Shown in pieces: positions 8,077-15,169 of a stretch of DNA of 31,568 nucleotides. Location: contig JAZQQJ010000069.1 of assembly GCA_045629005.1 (NCBI GenBank), forward strand, positions 1 to 31,568, in the 5' to 3' direction. The DNA comes from RGIG3528 sp045629005. Lineage in GTDB: Bacteria > Bacillota > Clostridia > Lachnospirales > Lachnospiraceae. The notes beneath the pieces are model-generated. The model was not told where the DNA came from. It worked only from the letters and a program-made list of their open reading frames with translations, and searched no databases. Position 1 is the stretch's first letter. Every line of letters starts with the position of its first letter. The translations under genes and the position numbers were made by a program.

Positions 8077-8760
8077 TCATTCCACAAGTCCGGCAAGAAC
8101 ACCGCCGGACTTTTTTAATTCCGCTGCCAGAAGCTGTGCAAAACATATTGCCCCTTCGGGACGCAGATGTGTATTATCTGCCTTCCCCTCCGGATAATTC
8201 TCATAAATACCTTTGTCAAAATTCATAAAAAATGCTCTGCTGTTCTCAATACCCACTTCGCTAATTTTATCCCGTGTGAGCTTATTCATATCAATTACAG
8301 CACATTTTTCCTCTTCAGCCACCTGCAGAACGGCTTCAATATATTCGCCATGCGTAGCTTTAAGTTTCCCGCTTTCGTCAAACAGTCTTCTTTCAATGGC
8401 AGTAAGAAGAACCGGAACGGCTCTGTGCTTTCTCGCAGTTTCAATGAAAATTTTAAGGTTATCCTTAAAGCTTCCGAACGCTGAAGTATATCTCGAAGTA
8501 TCCTCCTTCTTCTCGTCATTGTGACCGAACTGTATAAACAGATAATCCCCTTCCCGAATTTCCTTATCAATGCGTTCAAGTCTGCCTTCATCAATAAAAC
8601 TTTTTGTACTTCTTCCGTTAACAGCGTGGTTATGCACCGTAACATTTTCTTTCAGGAAAAGCGGAAGCATCTGTCCGATACCCGTTTCCGGATATGCGGC
8701 GGCAGTCTTCTGTGCCGCTGTCGAATCGCCCGCATAAAAAATGTATGTCTTCGAATCCAT
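8077..8760 (-). CDS. CE12-type rhamnogalacturonan/pectin acetylesterase (SGNH), cytoplasmic
   Basis: The 227-residue protein is a compact SGNH hydrolase of the rhamnogalacturonan acetylesterase (RhgT/YxiM-like) type. Visible blocks are FYAGDSTAA (Ser13), NGRS (Gly49), FGHND (Asn81) and DNTHLRPEGA (Asp195, His198). There is no signal peptide, so it would deacetylate imported pectic oligosaccharides inside the cell. The start is preceded by GAGGT five bases upstream. It is the last gene of the uxaB-uxaA-kdgK-kduI run, 108 bases after kduI, beyond a stem-loop and a short palindrome, so it may also have its own promoter. That position supports pectin rather than xylan as substrate, which is inference. 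Its C-terminal codons double as the araC terminator. Confidence 0.88.
   Translation of the reverse strand: MDSKTYIFYAGDSTAAQKTAAAYPETGIGQMLPLFLKENVTVHNHAVNGRSTKSFIDEGRLERIDKEIREGDYLFIQFGHNDEKKEDTSRYTSAFGSFKDNLKIFIETARKHRAVPVLLTAIERRLFDESGKLKATHGEYIEAVLQVAEEEKCAVIDMNKLTRDKISEVGIENSRAFFMNFDKGIYENYPEGKADNTHLRPEGAICFAQLLAAELKKSGGVLAGLVE
8086..8116 (+). terminator. araC terminator embedded in the 3' end of the convergent CE12 gene
   Basis: AAGTCCGGC (8086-8094) pairs with GCCGGACTT (8104-8112) across a nine-base loop, and six T residues (8111-8116) follow on the plus strand. The whole element is coding sequence for the last residues of the CE12 esterase on the other strand. The minus strand has no T-run after the stem. 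Confidence 0.85.
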
Positions 8761-8778
8761 GGTTTACCTCATCCATTT

Positions 8779-8795
8779 TTCCATGCCACATGGAA
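8779..8795. promoter_or_regulatory. Short palindrome upstream of the CE12 gene
   Basis: TTCCATG CCA CATGGAA is a perfect 7-bp inverted repeat with a 3-base centre, 18 bases before the CE12 start codon. It could be an operator or a leader hairpin; nothing shows which. Confidence 0.35.
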
Positions 8796-8814
8796 TTCTT
8801 TTCAAATACGAAAC

Positions 8815-8845
8815 GAACCCCAAATGCTTAACACATTCGGGGTTC
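8815..8845 (-). terminator. Stem-loop after kduI, possible weak terminator
   Basis: Arms 8815-8826 and 8834-8845 form a 12-bp stem with one G-T pair and a seven-base loop. On the minus strand it is followed by CGTTTCGTATTTG, a poor T-tract. It may partly terminate or protect the upstream operon mRNA and so lower CE12 expression. Confidence 0.5.
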
Positions 8846-8868
8846 TATAAAAATAACTACCCAATAAT

Positions 8869-9732
8869 TTATCTGATATCTGTCATCTTAACTGCATCCA
8901 TGTCATCGAATGCCTGATTCTCACCAACCATGCCCCAGATGAATGTGTAGTTTCTTGTACCGCAGCCTGAATGAATTGACCAGCTGGGAGAAATAACAGC
9001 CTGCTCGTTTCTCATAACGATATGACGTGTCTCTGTAGGCTCGCCCATGTAATGGAATACGCAATCATTCTCACCCATTTCGAAGTAGAGATAAACTTCC
9101 ATTCTTCTGTCATGTGTATGGCAGGGCATTGTGTTCCAAACGGAACCTTCCTCAAGGTGTGTCATACCCATAACGAGCTGACATGACTCAACCTGGCCGG
9201 GAAGAATGTATTTGCAGATTGTTCTGTGGTTTGCATCCTGAAGGCTTCCGCACTCAACCTTGTTTTCCTTCTTAACAATGACAACACCCTTTTCCTTCTT
9301 GCCTTCGGGCTTAATAAGAACTGTAGGATATGTCTTGTGTGCAGGTGCACTGTTAAGATAGAACTTTGCAGGCTTCTTTGCGCTCTTTGATGCGAAAGAA
9401 ATGTCCTTTGAGCCCATACCGATGTACATGCCCTCTTTGTAACCGAGTACATATTCCTTACCATCTATGGTAATGACACCTTCGCCACCGATATTGATGA
9501 CACCCATCTCACGTCTCTCAAGGAAATACTCTGCACGAAGCTCGTCGCCTGCTGTAAGAACAAGTTTTTTCTTTACGGGAACAGCGGAACCGGTAATGAT
9601 TCTGTCGATATGGCTGTAAACAAGCTTGATTTCGTCTGCTTTGAAAAGATCGTCGATGAGGAATTCCTCACGAAGTCTGTCTGTTGTGTAGTTCTTAACG
9701 TCCTTGGGTGATGCTGCTGTACGTAATTCCAT
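8869..9732 (-). CDS. kduI: 5-keto-4-deoxyuronate isomerase
   Basis: KduI interconverts 5-keto-4-deoxyuronate, formed from unsaturated galacturonate released by pectin lyases, and 3-deoxy-D-glycero-2,5-hexodiulosonate. The 287-residue cupin-fold protein opens with the family pattern (AASPKDVKNY, LREEFLIDDLF, IKLVYSHIDR). The four zinc ligands are visible as His205, His207, Glu212 (CHTHDRRMEVYLYF) and His254 (WSIHSG). Their spacing equals that of the E. coli enzyme, shifted by nine residues. AAGGAG lies nine bases before the start. It is 70 bases behind kdgK in the uronate operon. KduD, the next enzyme, is not in the window. Cytoplasmic. Confidence 0.95.
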   Translation of the reverse strand: MELRTAASPKDVKNYTTDRLREEFLIDDLFKADEIKLVYSHIDRIITGSAVPVKKKLVLTAGDELRAEYFLERREMGVINIGGEGVITIDGKEYVLGYKEGMYIGMGSKDISFASKSAKKPAKFYLNSAPAHKTYPTVLIKPEGKKEKGVVIVKKENKVECGSLQDANHRTICKYILPGQVESCQLVMGMTHLEEGSVWNTMPCHTHDRRMEVYLYFEMGENDCVFHYMGEPTETRHIVMRNEQAVISPSWSIHSGCGTRNYTFIWGMVGENQAFDDMDAVKMTDIR

Positions 9733-9802
9733 AATACATTTCTCCTTTTCCTTACTCTGTTTTTTATATTATATCAAAACACGGTATGAATCGTTATAAA
9801 AA

Positions 9803-10834
9803 TTATCTCTGAACACGGCCGGAACCGTCGCCGCCTGCAAGGTTATCAACGTCTGCACGGGAAACCATATTGAAGTCGCCGGGGATGGTGTGCTTAAGAG
9901 CAGATGCTGCCACACCGAACTCAAGTGCGCTCTTGAAATCCTTGCCATCAAGGAAACCGCAGATAACGCCACCTGCAAAAGAATCGCCGCCGCCTACACG
10001 GTCAACAATAGGACAGATTCTGTACTCTCTTGAATGATAGAACTCCTTTGTATCTCTTGAGTAGATGCAAGCGCTCCAGCCGTTGTCGGATGCGGAATGG
10101 CTTACACGGAGTGAAGAAATAACATATTCAAAATTGAACTTCTCTACCATCTGTTCAAAAATGCTCTTGTATCCTGCAAGTTCAAGTGAACCGCTTGTAA
10201 CATCAGTATTGCCGGGCTTGAAGCCGAGAACCTTTTCAGCATCCTCTTCGTTGCCGATGCATACATCAACATACTGCATAAGGTTTGTCATAACCTTCTG
10301 AGCCTTTTCGGATGACCAGAGTTTCTTTCTGAAGTTAAGGTCACAGCTTACTTTAACGCCTGCCTTCTTTGCTGCCTTAAGTGCAACCTCGGTAAGAGCT
10401 GCAGCCTTATCGGAAATGGCAGGTGTAATACCTGTAAAGTGGAACCAGTCGCATCCTTCGAAAATCTTTTCGAAGTCGAAATCTGAAGGATCTGCTTCGG
10501 AGATGGAAGAATGAGCACGGTCATAAACTACGTTTGAAGCACGCATTGCTGCGCCTGTTTCAAGGAAGTAGATGCCAAGTCTCTCACCGCCGACTGCGAT
10601 GTTCTTTGTGCCGACATTCATCTTGCGGAGTGCTGCTACTGCAGACTCACCGATAGGGTTCTTCGGAACCTTTGTAACGAACTCTGCATCATGTCCGTAA
10701 TTTGCAAGAGAAACAGCTACGTTTGCTTCTCCGCCGCCATAACATACATCGAACTCATCAGCCTGGATGAATTTCTCGTTGTTGGGTGTGGAAAGTCTGA
10801 GCATAATCTCACCCATTGTTACTACTTTTGCCAT
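9803..10834 (-). CDS. kdgK: 2-keto-3-deoxygluconate kinase (PfkB family)
   Basis: KdgK phosphorylates 2-keto-3-deoxygluconate (KDG) to KDPG with ATP. The 343-residue protein has the PfkB N-terminal glycine motif (YGGGEANVAVSLANYG, 32-47) and the C-terminal ATP/catalytic motif (DRVGGGDSFAGGVICGFL, 278-295), with Asp284 as the catalytic base. DLNFRKKLW (165-173) is typical of KDG kinases. AAAGGAG is eight bases before the start. It stands between uxaA (54-base gap) and kduI in the uronate operon, which supports KDG as substrate over other sugars. The partner aldolase KdgA is absent from the window. A short hairpin (10858-10863 with 10873-10878) lies in the uxaA-kdgK gap. Confidence 0.93.
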   Translation of the reverse strand: MAKVVTMGEIMLRLSTPNNEKFIQADEFDVCYGGGEANVAVSLANYGHDAEFVTKVPKNPIGESAVAALRKMNVGTKNIAVGGERLGIYFLETGAAMRASNVVYDRAHSSISEADPSDFDFEKIFEGCDWFHFTGITPAISDKAAALTEVALKAAKKAGVKVSCDLNFRKKLWSSEKAQKVMTNLMQYVDVCIGNEEDAEKVLGFKPGNTDVTSGSLELAGYKSIFEQMVEKFNFEYVISSLRVSHSASDNGWSACIYSRDTKEFYHSREYRICPIVDRVGGGDSFAGGVICGFLDGKDFKSALEFGVAASALKHTIPGDFNMVSRADVDNLAGGDGSGRVQR

Positions 10835-10888
10835 AATAATCTCTCCTTTATCTCCGGGCAGACGTAATATCGGTCTGCTCTAAAATAC

Positions 10889-12376
10889 TTACAATGTAAC
10901 TCCGTTTTTGAAAATGGCCATATCACGATAGCCCTTTTCCTCATGTTGAACCTTTTTTCCGGAAGCCACCTGAAGAACATATGAGAACAGCTCTTCAGCA
11001 AGCTCCTTTTTATCTTTTCCATCCACAAGAACGCCGCAGTTGAAATCAATCCAATTGTTTTTCTTCTCTGCCAGAGCATCGTTCGTGGAAATCTTAACCG
11101 TCGGAACAGGTGAAGCAAAAGGTGTACCTCTTCCCGTCGTGAAAAGAACAATCTGCGCACCGCTTGCCGCAAGACTTGTTGCAGCAACGAGGTCATTACC
11201 CGGAGCTGAAAGCAGGTTCAGTCCTTTATTCTCAACTCTCTCTGCATATCCGAGGACTCCCGTAACTTTTGCGGTACCTGACTTTTGCGTACATCCGAGT
11301 GATTTATCCTCAAGTGTGGAAATGCCACCCTTTTTGTTTCCCGGTGAAGGATTCTCGTATATGGTTTGATTGTTCTTTTTGTAGTACTCTTTAAAATCGT
11401 TTATAAGCAAAACCGTTTTGTCAAACAGTTCTTTTGTGGCACAACGGTCCATAAGCAGTGTTTCTGCACCAAACATCTCCGGAACTTCGGTAAGTATTGT
11501 GGTGCCGCCTTCTGAAATCAGCTTGTCGGAGAACAGGCCGACCGTAGGATTCGCAGTGATTCCGGACAATCCGTCCGAGCCTCCGCACTTCATGCCGATA
11601 ATAAGCTTGTCGGCTGAAATGGCTGTACGCTTATCCTCCGCAAGTACAGCGATGAGCTCATCTATTATTTTAGAGCCTTCTGCAAGTTCATCCGAAACAT
11701 CCTGGCACTGAAGGAAACGCACTCTTTCGGTATCGTACTCACCAATATAGCCTTTAAGTATGTCAATGTTGGAGTTCTCGCATCCGAGTCCGACAACAAG
11801 CACCGCACCTGCATTGGGATGATGTACGAAATCAGCCAGCACTTTTCTGGAGTTCTCCTGATCGTCTCCCATCTGCGAGCAGCCGTAGGGATGAGGGAAA
11901 GCAATAATATCCTCTGCGTTGCCGCGAAGCTTTTGCCTGTTAATTTCAGCAAGCTTTGTTGCTATGGAATTCACACATCCGACAGTAGGAATAATCCAAA
12001 GTTCGTTCCTGACTCCCGCTTTTCCATCCTTACGCATATAGCCTTGGAATGTGGCGTTTGTACGTTCCCACTCAATAACCTCGGGGCTTCTTTCGGGGTG
12101 GTACTCATACTCCAGAAGATCACCGAGATTTGTTTTTATATTGTGGATGTGAACGTGTGACCCTTCTGCTACATCCATGGTGACGTGCCCGATGGGATTG
12201 CCGTATTTGATAACGTTCTGACCTTCCCGAAGCGCACATAATGTAAACTTATGTCCTCTCGGAATGTCATCGTTCAAAGTAACCTTTTTCCCACCGCAGT
12301 TAACGATATCACCTTTGGCAAGGTCGTTCAACGCAACCGCAACATTATCCTTGTCATTTATGACCATGTAATCCAT
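10889..12376 (-). CDS. uxaA: Altronate dehydratase
   Basis: UxaA removes water from D-altronate to give 2-keto-3-deoxygluconate, an iron-dependent cytoplasmic step of galacturonate breakdown. The 495 residues equal the usual full length. An N-terminal SAF domain (about 10-88) is followed by the large UxaA domain with GYMRKDGKAGVRNELWIIPTVG, HPYGCSQMGDD, GLGCEN, MKCGGSDGLSGITANP and SAPGNDLVAATSLAASGAQ, all hallmarks of the family. The start is preceded by GAGGT about six bases upstream and lies only 14 bases after the uxaB stop codon, so they are cotranscribed. GalD/GarD dehydratases share this fold, but the neighbours uxaB, uxaC and kdgK point to altronate. Confidence 0.95.
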   Translation of the reverse strand: MDYMVINDKDNVAVALNDLAKGDIVNCGGKKVTLNDDIPRGHKFTLCALREGQNVIKYGNPIGHVTMDVAEGSHVHIHNIKTNLGDLLEYEYHPERSPEVIEWERTNATFQGYMRKDGKAGVRNELWIIPTVGCVNSIATKLAEINRQKLRGNAEDIIAFPHPYGCSQMGDDQENSRKVLADFVHHPNAGAVLVVGLGCENSNIDILKGYIGEYDTERVRFLQCQDVSDELAEGSKIIDELIAVLAEDKRTAISADKLIIGMKCGGSDGLSGITANPTVGLFSDKLISEGGTTILTEVPEMFGAETLLMDRCATKELFDKTVLLINDFKEYYKKNNQTIYENPSPGNKKGGISTLEDKSLGCTQKSGTAKVTGVLGYAERVENKGLNLLSAPGNDLVAATSLAASGAQIVLFTTGRGTPFASPVPTVKISTNDALAEKKNNWIDFNCGVLVDGKDKKELAEELFSYVLQVASGKKVQHEEKGYRDMAIFKNGVTL

Positions 12377-12390
12377 AGTTACCTCGGAAA

Positions 12391-13854
12391 TTATGCAAAA
12401 TACTTTTCAAGAGTGGCTTTCATACCGTTCTTTCTGATTTCGGAAAGGTACTCTGTAACCTTATCCTCAACTCCCGGGAGAGAAGAAAGGTCAATATCCC
12501 AGAACGCCTTGTTTGAAAGAACTGCATGGGCAAATTCCTTTGCATCCTTTGAAGACTCATTCTTAAAGAACTCAAGGACAGCCATATCATCCATAATGTT
12601 ATATTCGTTTCCGTCACGATGTCCGATAAGCGCTTTGTCACGGATTTCTGAACCTGTGTAGAATGCGCAAAGTGATGCAATTGAGAAGCAAAGATGCTCG
12701 GGAACCTTCTTAAACTTCTCGATGTAACCAAGGAAGCTGGGCATACATCTTGCTTTCCACTTGGAAACGGAGTTGAGGGAAATGCTAAGAAGAGCATGCT
12801 TAACATAAGGATTGTCGAAACGTGAAAGCACAGCCTTTGCGAACTCTTCGCACTCTTCCTTCGGAAGGGTAAGTGTAGGAATGATTTCGTTGTAAACAGT
12901 GTTTTCGATGTAGTTTCTGATAAGCTTATTGTTCATGCACTCCAGAACAATGTCATTGCCGTAAAGGAAACCCGCAAGTACAAAAGAAGTATGCGCACCG
13001 TTAAGAATACGTACTTTTCTCTGCTTGTAAGGGTGATGGTCTTTTGTAAAGATGACAGGAAGACCTGCCTTAGGAAGCGGGAATTCGTCCGAAATATCCT
13101 TGTCACTTTCGATTACCCAAAGAGCAAAAGGCTCGGCAGTTACGCAGCACTCATCCTTGTAGCCCCATTCCTTCCATAAGTCATCAACCACATCACGTGG
13201 ATAACCTGTAACAATACGGTCAACAAGAGTCTGTGTGAAAACGCATGCCTCTTTAACCCACTTAACAAAAGCTTCGGGAAGCTTCCAGTTCTCGCACTGC
13301 TTAAGGACGCACTCCTTGAGATGCATTCCGTTATCGTCAATAAGCTCAACGGGAAGCATAACGAGGCCCTTAGACATATCACCGTTGAAGTGCTCATATC
13401 TTGTATAAAGGAACTTTGTAAGCTTGCCGGGGAATGTCATGGGCGGGCAAAGCTCGAATTTGTCATTTGCATCATATACAATGCCTGCTTCGGTTGTGTT
13501 TGAAACAACAAAACGAAGTGTATCAATCTTTGCAAGGTCATTGTATTTTTCATACTCTTCATAAGCACCTACAGCGTCCTTAACGGAAGTAACGATGCGG
13601 TTCTGAACCTTTGCTTCACCATTGTCTATACCACGAAGAGATACTGTGTACTGGCAGTCCTGTGTGTGGAATCTGTCAAGTGTACCGAACTCAATGGGCT
13701 TTATAAGAACGATGTCACCGTCGAAAAGGCCCTTTTCGTTAGTGATATCAATCATGTAGTCTACGAATGCGCGGAGGAAGTTTCCTTCTCCGAACTGAAC
13801 GACTTTGACGGGACGATCCGTCTTTTTTGTCATCGCTTTGCTTAATACTTCCAT
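12391..13854 (-). CDS. uxaB: Tagaturonate reductase (altronate oxidoreductase)
   Basis: UxaB reduces D-tagaturonate to D-altronate with NADH. The 487-residue protein belongs to the mannitol dehydrogenase family: the N-terminal Rossmann motif VVQFGEGNFLRAFVDYMID is at 19-37, FVVSNTTEAGI is typical of UxaB, and KQRKVRILNGAHTSFVLAG is the substrate-domain signature. GGAGG is seven bases before the start. It is the first gene of the uronate operon, driven by the promoter at 13970-13998 with an operator just behind it. The related fructuronate reductase UxuB is the main alternative, but the directly following uxaA favours UxaB. No separate UxuB or UxuA is present here, so the glucuronate branch is incomplete in this window. 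Confidence 0.93.
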   Translation of the reverse strand: MEVLSKAMTKKTDRPVKVVQFGEGNFLRAFVDYMIDITNEKGLFDGDIVLIKPIEFGTLDRFHTQDCQYTVSLRGIDNGEAKVQNRIVTSVKDAVGAYEEYEKYNDLAKIDTLRFVVSNTTEAGIVYDANDKFELCPPMTFPGKLTKFLYTRYEHFNGDMSKGLVMLPVELIDDNGMHLKECVLKQCENWKLPEAFVKWVKEACVFTQTLVDRIVTGYPRDVVDDLWKEWGYKDECCVTAEPFALWVIESDKDISDEFPLPKAGLPVIFTKDHHPYKQRKVRILNGAHTSFVLAGFLYGNDIVLECMNNKLIRNYIENTVYNEIIPTLTLPKEECEEFAKAVLSRFDNPYVKHALLSISLNSVSKWKARCMPSFLGYIEKFKKVPEHLCFSIASLCAFYTGSEIRDKALIGHRDGNEYNIMDDMAVLEFFKNESSKDAKEFAHAVLSNKAFWDIDLSSLPGVEDKVTEYLSEIRKNGMKATLEKYFA

Positions 13855-13948
13855 AATGTGCCTCCATCATGTCAACATTGTTATTAGTTTGGGCAAAATA
13901 AGCATTTTTAGCTCAATTAATTGTCCTTATCTTACAGCTTATTAACTC

Positions 13949-13964
13949 ATGTAAGCGTTTACAT
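13949..13964 (-). promoter_or_regulatory. LacI/CcpA-type operator downstream of the uxaB promoter
   Basis: ATGTAAGCGTTTACAT fits the catabolite-responsive element consensus WTGNAANCGNWWNCAW at every position and also resembles LacI-family operators. It begins about six bases after the uxaB -10 element, over or just after the expected start of transcription, a repressing position. The adjacent LacI-type regulator, CcpA, or both could bind. Confidence 0.75.
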
Positions 13965-13969
13965 TTCGA

Positions 13970-13998
13970 ATTCTAATACGCTTTTAAAGCCTTGTCAA
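13970..13998 (-). promoter_or_regulatory. Promoter of the uxaB-uxaA-kdgK-kduI operon
   Basis: On the minus strand TTGACA (13993-13998) and TAGAAT (13970-13975) are 17 bases apart, close to the sigma-A consensus. The leader to uxaB would be roughly 110 bases. The intergenic stretch 13855-14155 (301 bases) holds this promoter, the opposing one and their two operators; I see no gene or other RNA in it. Confidence 0.8.
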
Positions 13999-14068
13999 CA
14001 CTTTTTAAATTATGACAATATAATACTATTTTTCTCAAAAAAGTCAGCAATAATTAAGATGTTTGCAC

Positions 14069-14097
14069 TTGCGAAAGATTTTTTCGTATAGTATAAT
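14069..14097 (+). promoter_or_regulatory. Promoter of the lacI-type regulator and uxaC
   Basis: TTGCGA (14069-14074) and TATAAT (14092-14097) are separated by 17 bases. Transcription would begin near 14104, just before the operator at 14108. Confidence 0.75.
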
Positions 14098-14107
14098 CCA
14101 TTTTATC

Positions 14108-14123
14108 ATGTAAGCGCTTTCAA
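14108..14123 (+). promoter_or_regulatory. LacI/CcpA-type operator downstream of the regulator promoter
   Basis: ATGTAAGCGCTTTCAA fits WTGNAANCGNWWNCAW at every position and shares ATGTAAGCG with the operator at 13949. It starts ten bases after the -10 element of the regulator's own promoter, which suggests autorepression. Confidence 0.75.
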
Positions 14124-14155
14124 TATTATACGTTTTACATTTTAGGGAGTCATTA

Positions 14156-15154
14156 ATGAATATTTACGACGTTTCAGAAAAATCAGGAGTATCCATTGCA
14201 ACGGTTTCCCGTGTTCTTAACGGAAGTCCGAACGTTTCGGAATCCACCAAGAACAAGGTTCTCTCCGTTATGGAAGAATTAGGCTACACGCCTAATGTTT
14301 TTGCGCGCGGTTTAGGTCTCAATACAATGAACACCATCGGAATCATGTGTTCCGATTCCTCCGACCCGTTTCTTGCAAACGCCGTATACTACCTCGAGCA
14401 GAATCTTCGAAAGAACGGCTACGATTCTTTTCTTTGCTGCACGGGTTATGAACTCACCACAAAGCAGAAATACCTTCAGCTTCTTCTCGGCAAACGTGTG
14501 GATGCGGTAATCCTTGTCGGTTCCAATTTCCTCGAGCCGAACGCTGCGGACAATGAATACATTATTGAGGCTGCGAAGAGTGTTCCCGTTATGCTCATAA
14601 ACGGCTATATCTCCCATCCGAACATTTACTGCACGGTCTGCGATGACTATCAGGCAGTTTATGATGCCACAAGTTCATTTATAAAAACCGGCAGAAAGAA
14701 TATTCTGTACGTTTACACAACCAAGTCTTTTTCAGGGCTTCAGAAGCTTTCCGGCTATAAAGATGCCATTCAGTCCTACGGACTTCTTCCAAATGACGCA
14801 CTTATTCTCCAGACAACCGGTGAAATCGAGAAAACAACGGAAGCAATTGCTTCTGTCTATAAAAAAATAAAGTTTGATGCTGTTATTACAAGTGAGGACA
14901 AGATGGCGGTAAGTGCCGTCAAATTCGCAAAGCGTGCCGGAATAAACATTCCCGACGAGCTGCAGATTATCGGCTACAACAATTCCATCCTCTCTCTTTG
15001 CACGGATCCCGAAATCACTTCCGTAGATAATCACGTTGAAGCGCTTTCCATTGCTACAGTCACAAACCTTATGCGTGTACTTGAAAAGAATGACGTTCCA
15101 AACAAAACGACGCTTTCAAACGATTTGATTAAACGTGATACAACAAACTTTTAA
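14156..15154 (+). CDS. LacI-family transcriptional repressor of uronate genes
   Basis: The 332-residue protein has the N-terminal LacI helix-turn-helix (IYDVSEKSGVSIATVSRVLNG, 3-23) and hinge helix (LGYTPNVFARGLG), then a periplasmic-binding-protein-like effector domain (about 60-330). AGGGAG is seven bases before the start. It is cotranscribed with uxaC (15-base gap) and diverges from uxaB, with matching operators at both promoters, so it probably represses both operons until a uronate intermediate such as KDG or tagaturonate appears. This role resembles UxuR/KdgR-type LacI regulators of Firmicutes; the effector cannot be read from sequence. It is shorter in its DNA-contacting region than nothing expected, so it appears intact. 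Confidence 0.9.
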   Translation: MNIYDVSEKSGVSIATVSRVLNGSPNVSESTKNKVLSVMEELGYTPNVFARGLGLNTMNTIGIMCSDSSDPFLANAVYYLEQNLRKNGYDSFLCCTGYELTTKQKYLQLLLGKRVDAVILVGSNFLEPNAADNEYIIEAAKSVPVMLINGYISHPNIYCTVCDDYQAVYDATSSFIKTGRKNILYVYTTKSFSGLQKLSGYKDAIQSYGLLPNDALILQTTGEIEKTTEAIASVYKKIKFDAVITSEDKMAVSAVKFAKRAGINIPDELQIIGYNNSILSLCTDPEITSVDNHVEALSIATVTNLMRVLEKNDVPNKTTLSNDLIKRDTTNF

Positions 15155-15169
15155 CACAGGAGAACATAT

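Noticed and set aside
14156..15154. LacI protein as CcpA itself
   Set aside because: It is cotranscribed with uxaC and lies between uronate operons, which fits a local regulator; CcpA is usually encoded elsewhere.
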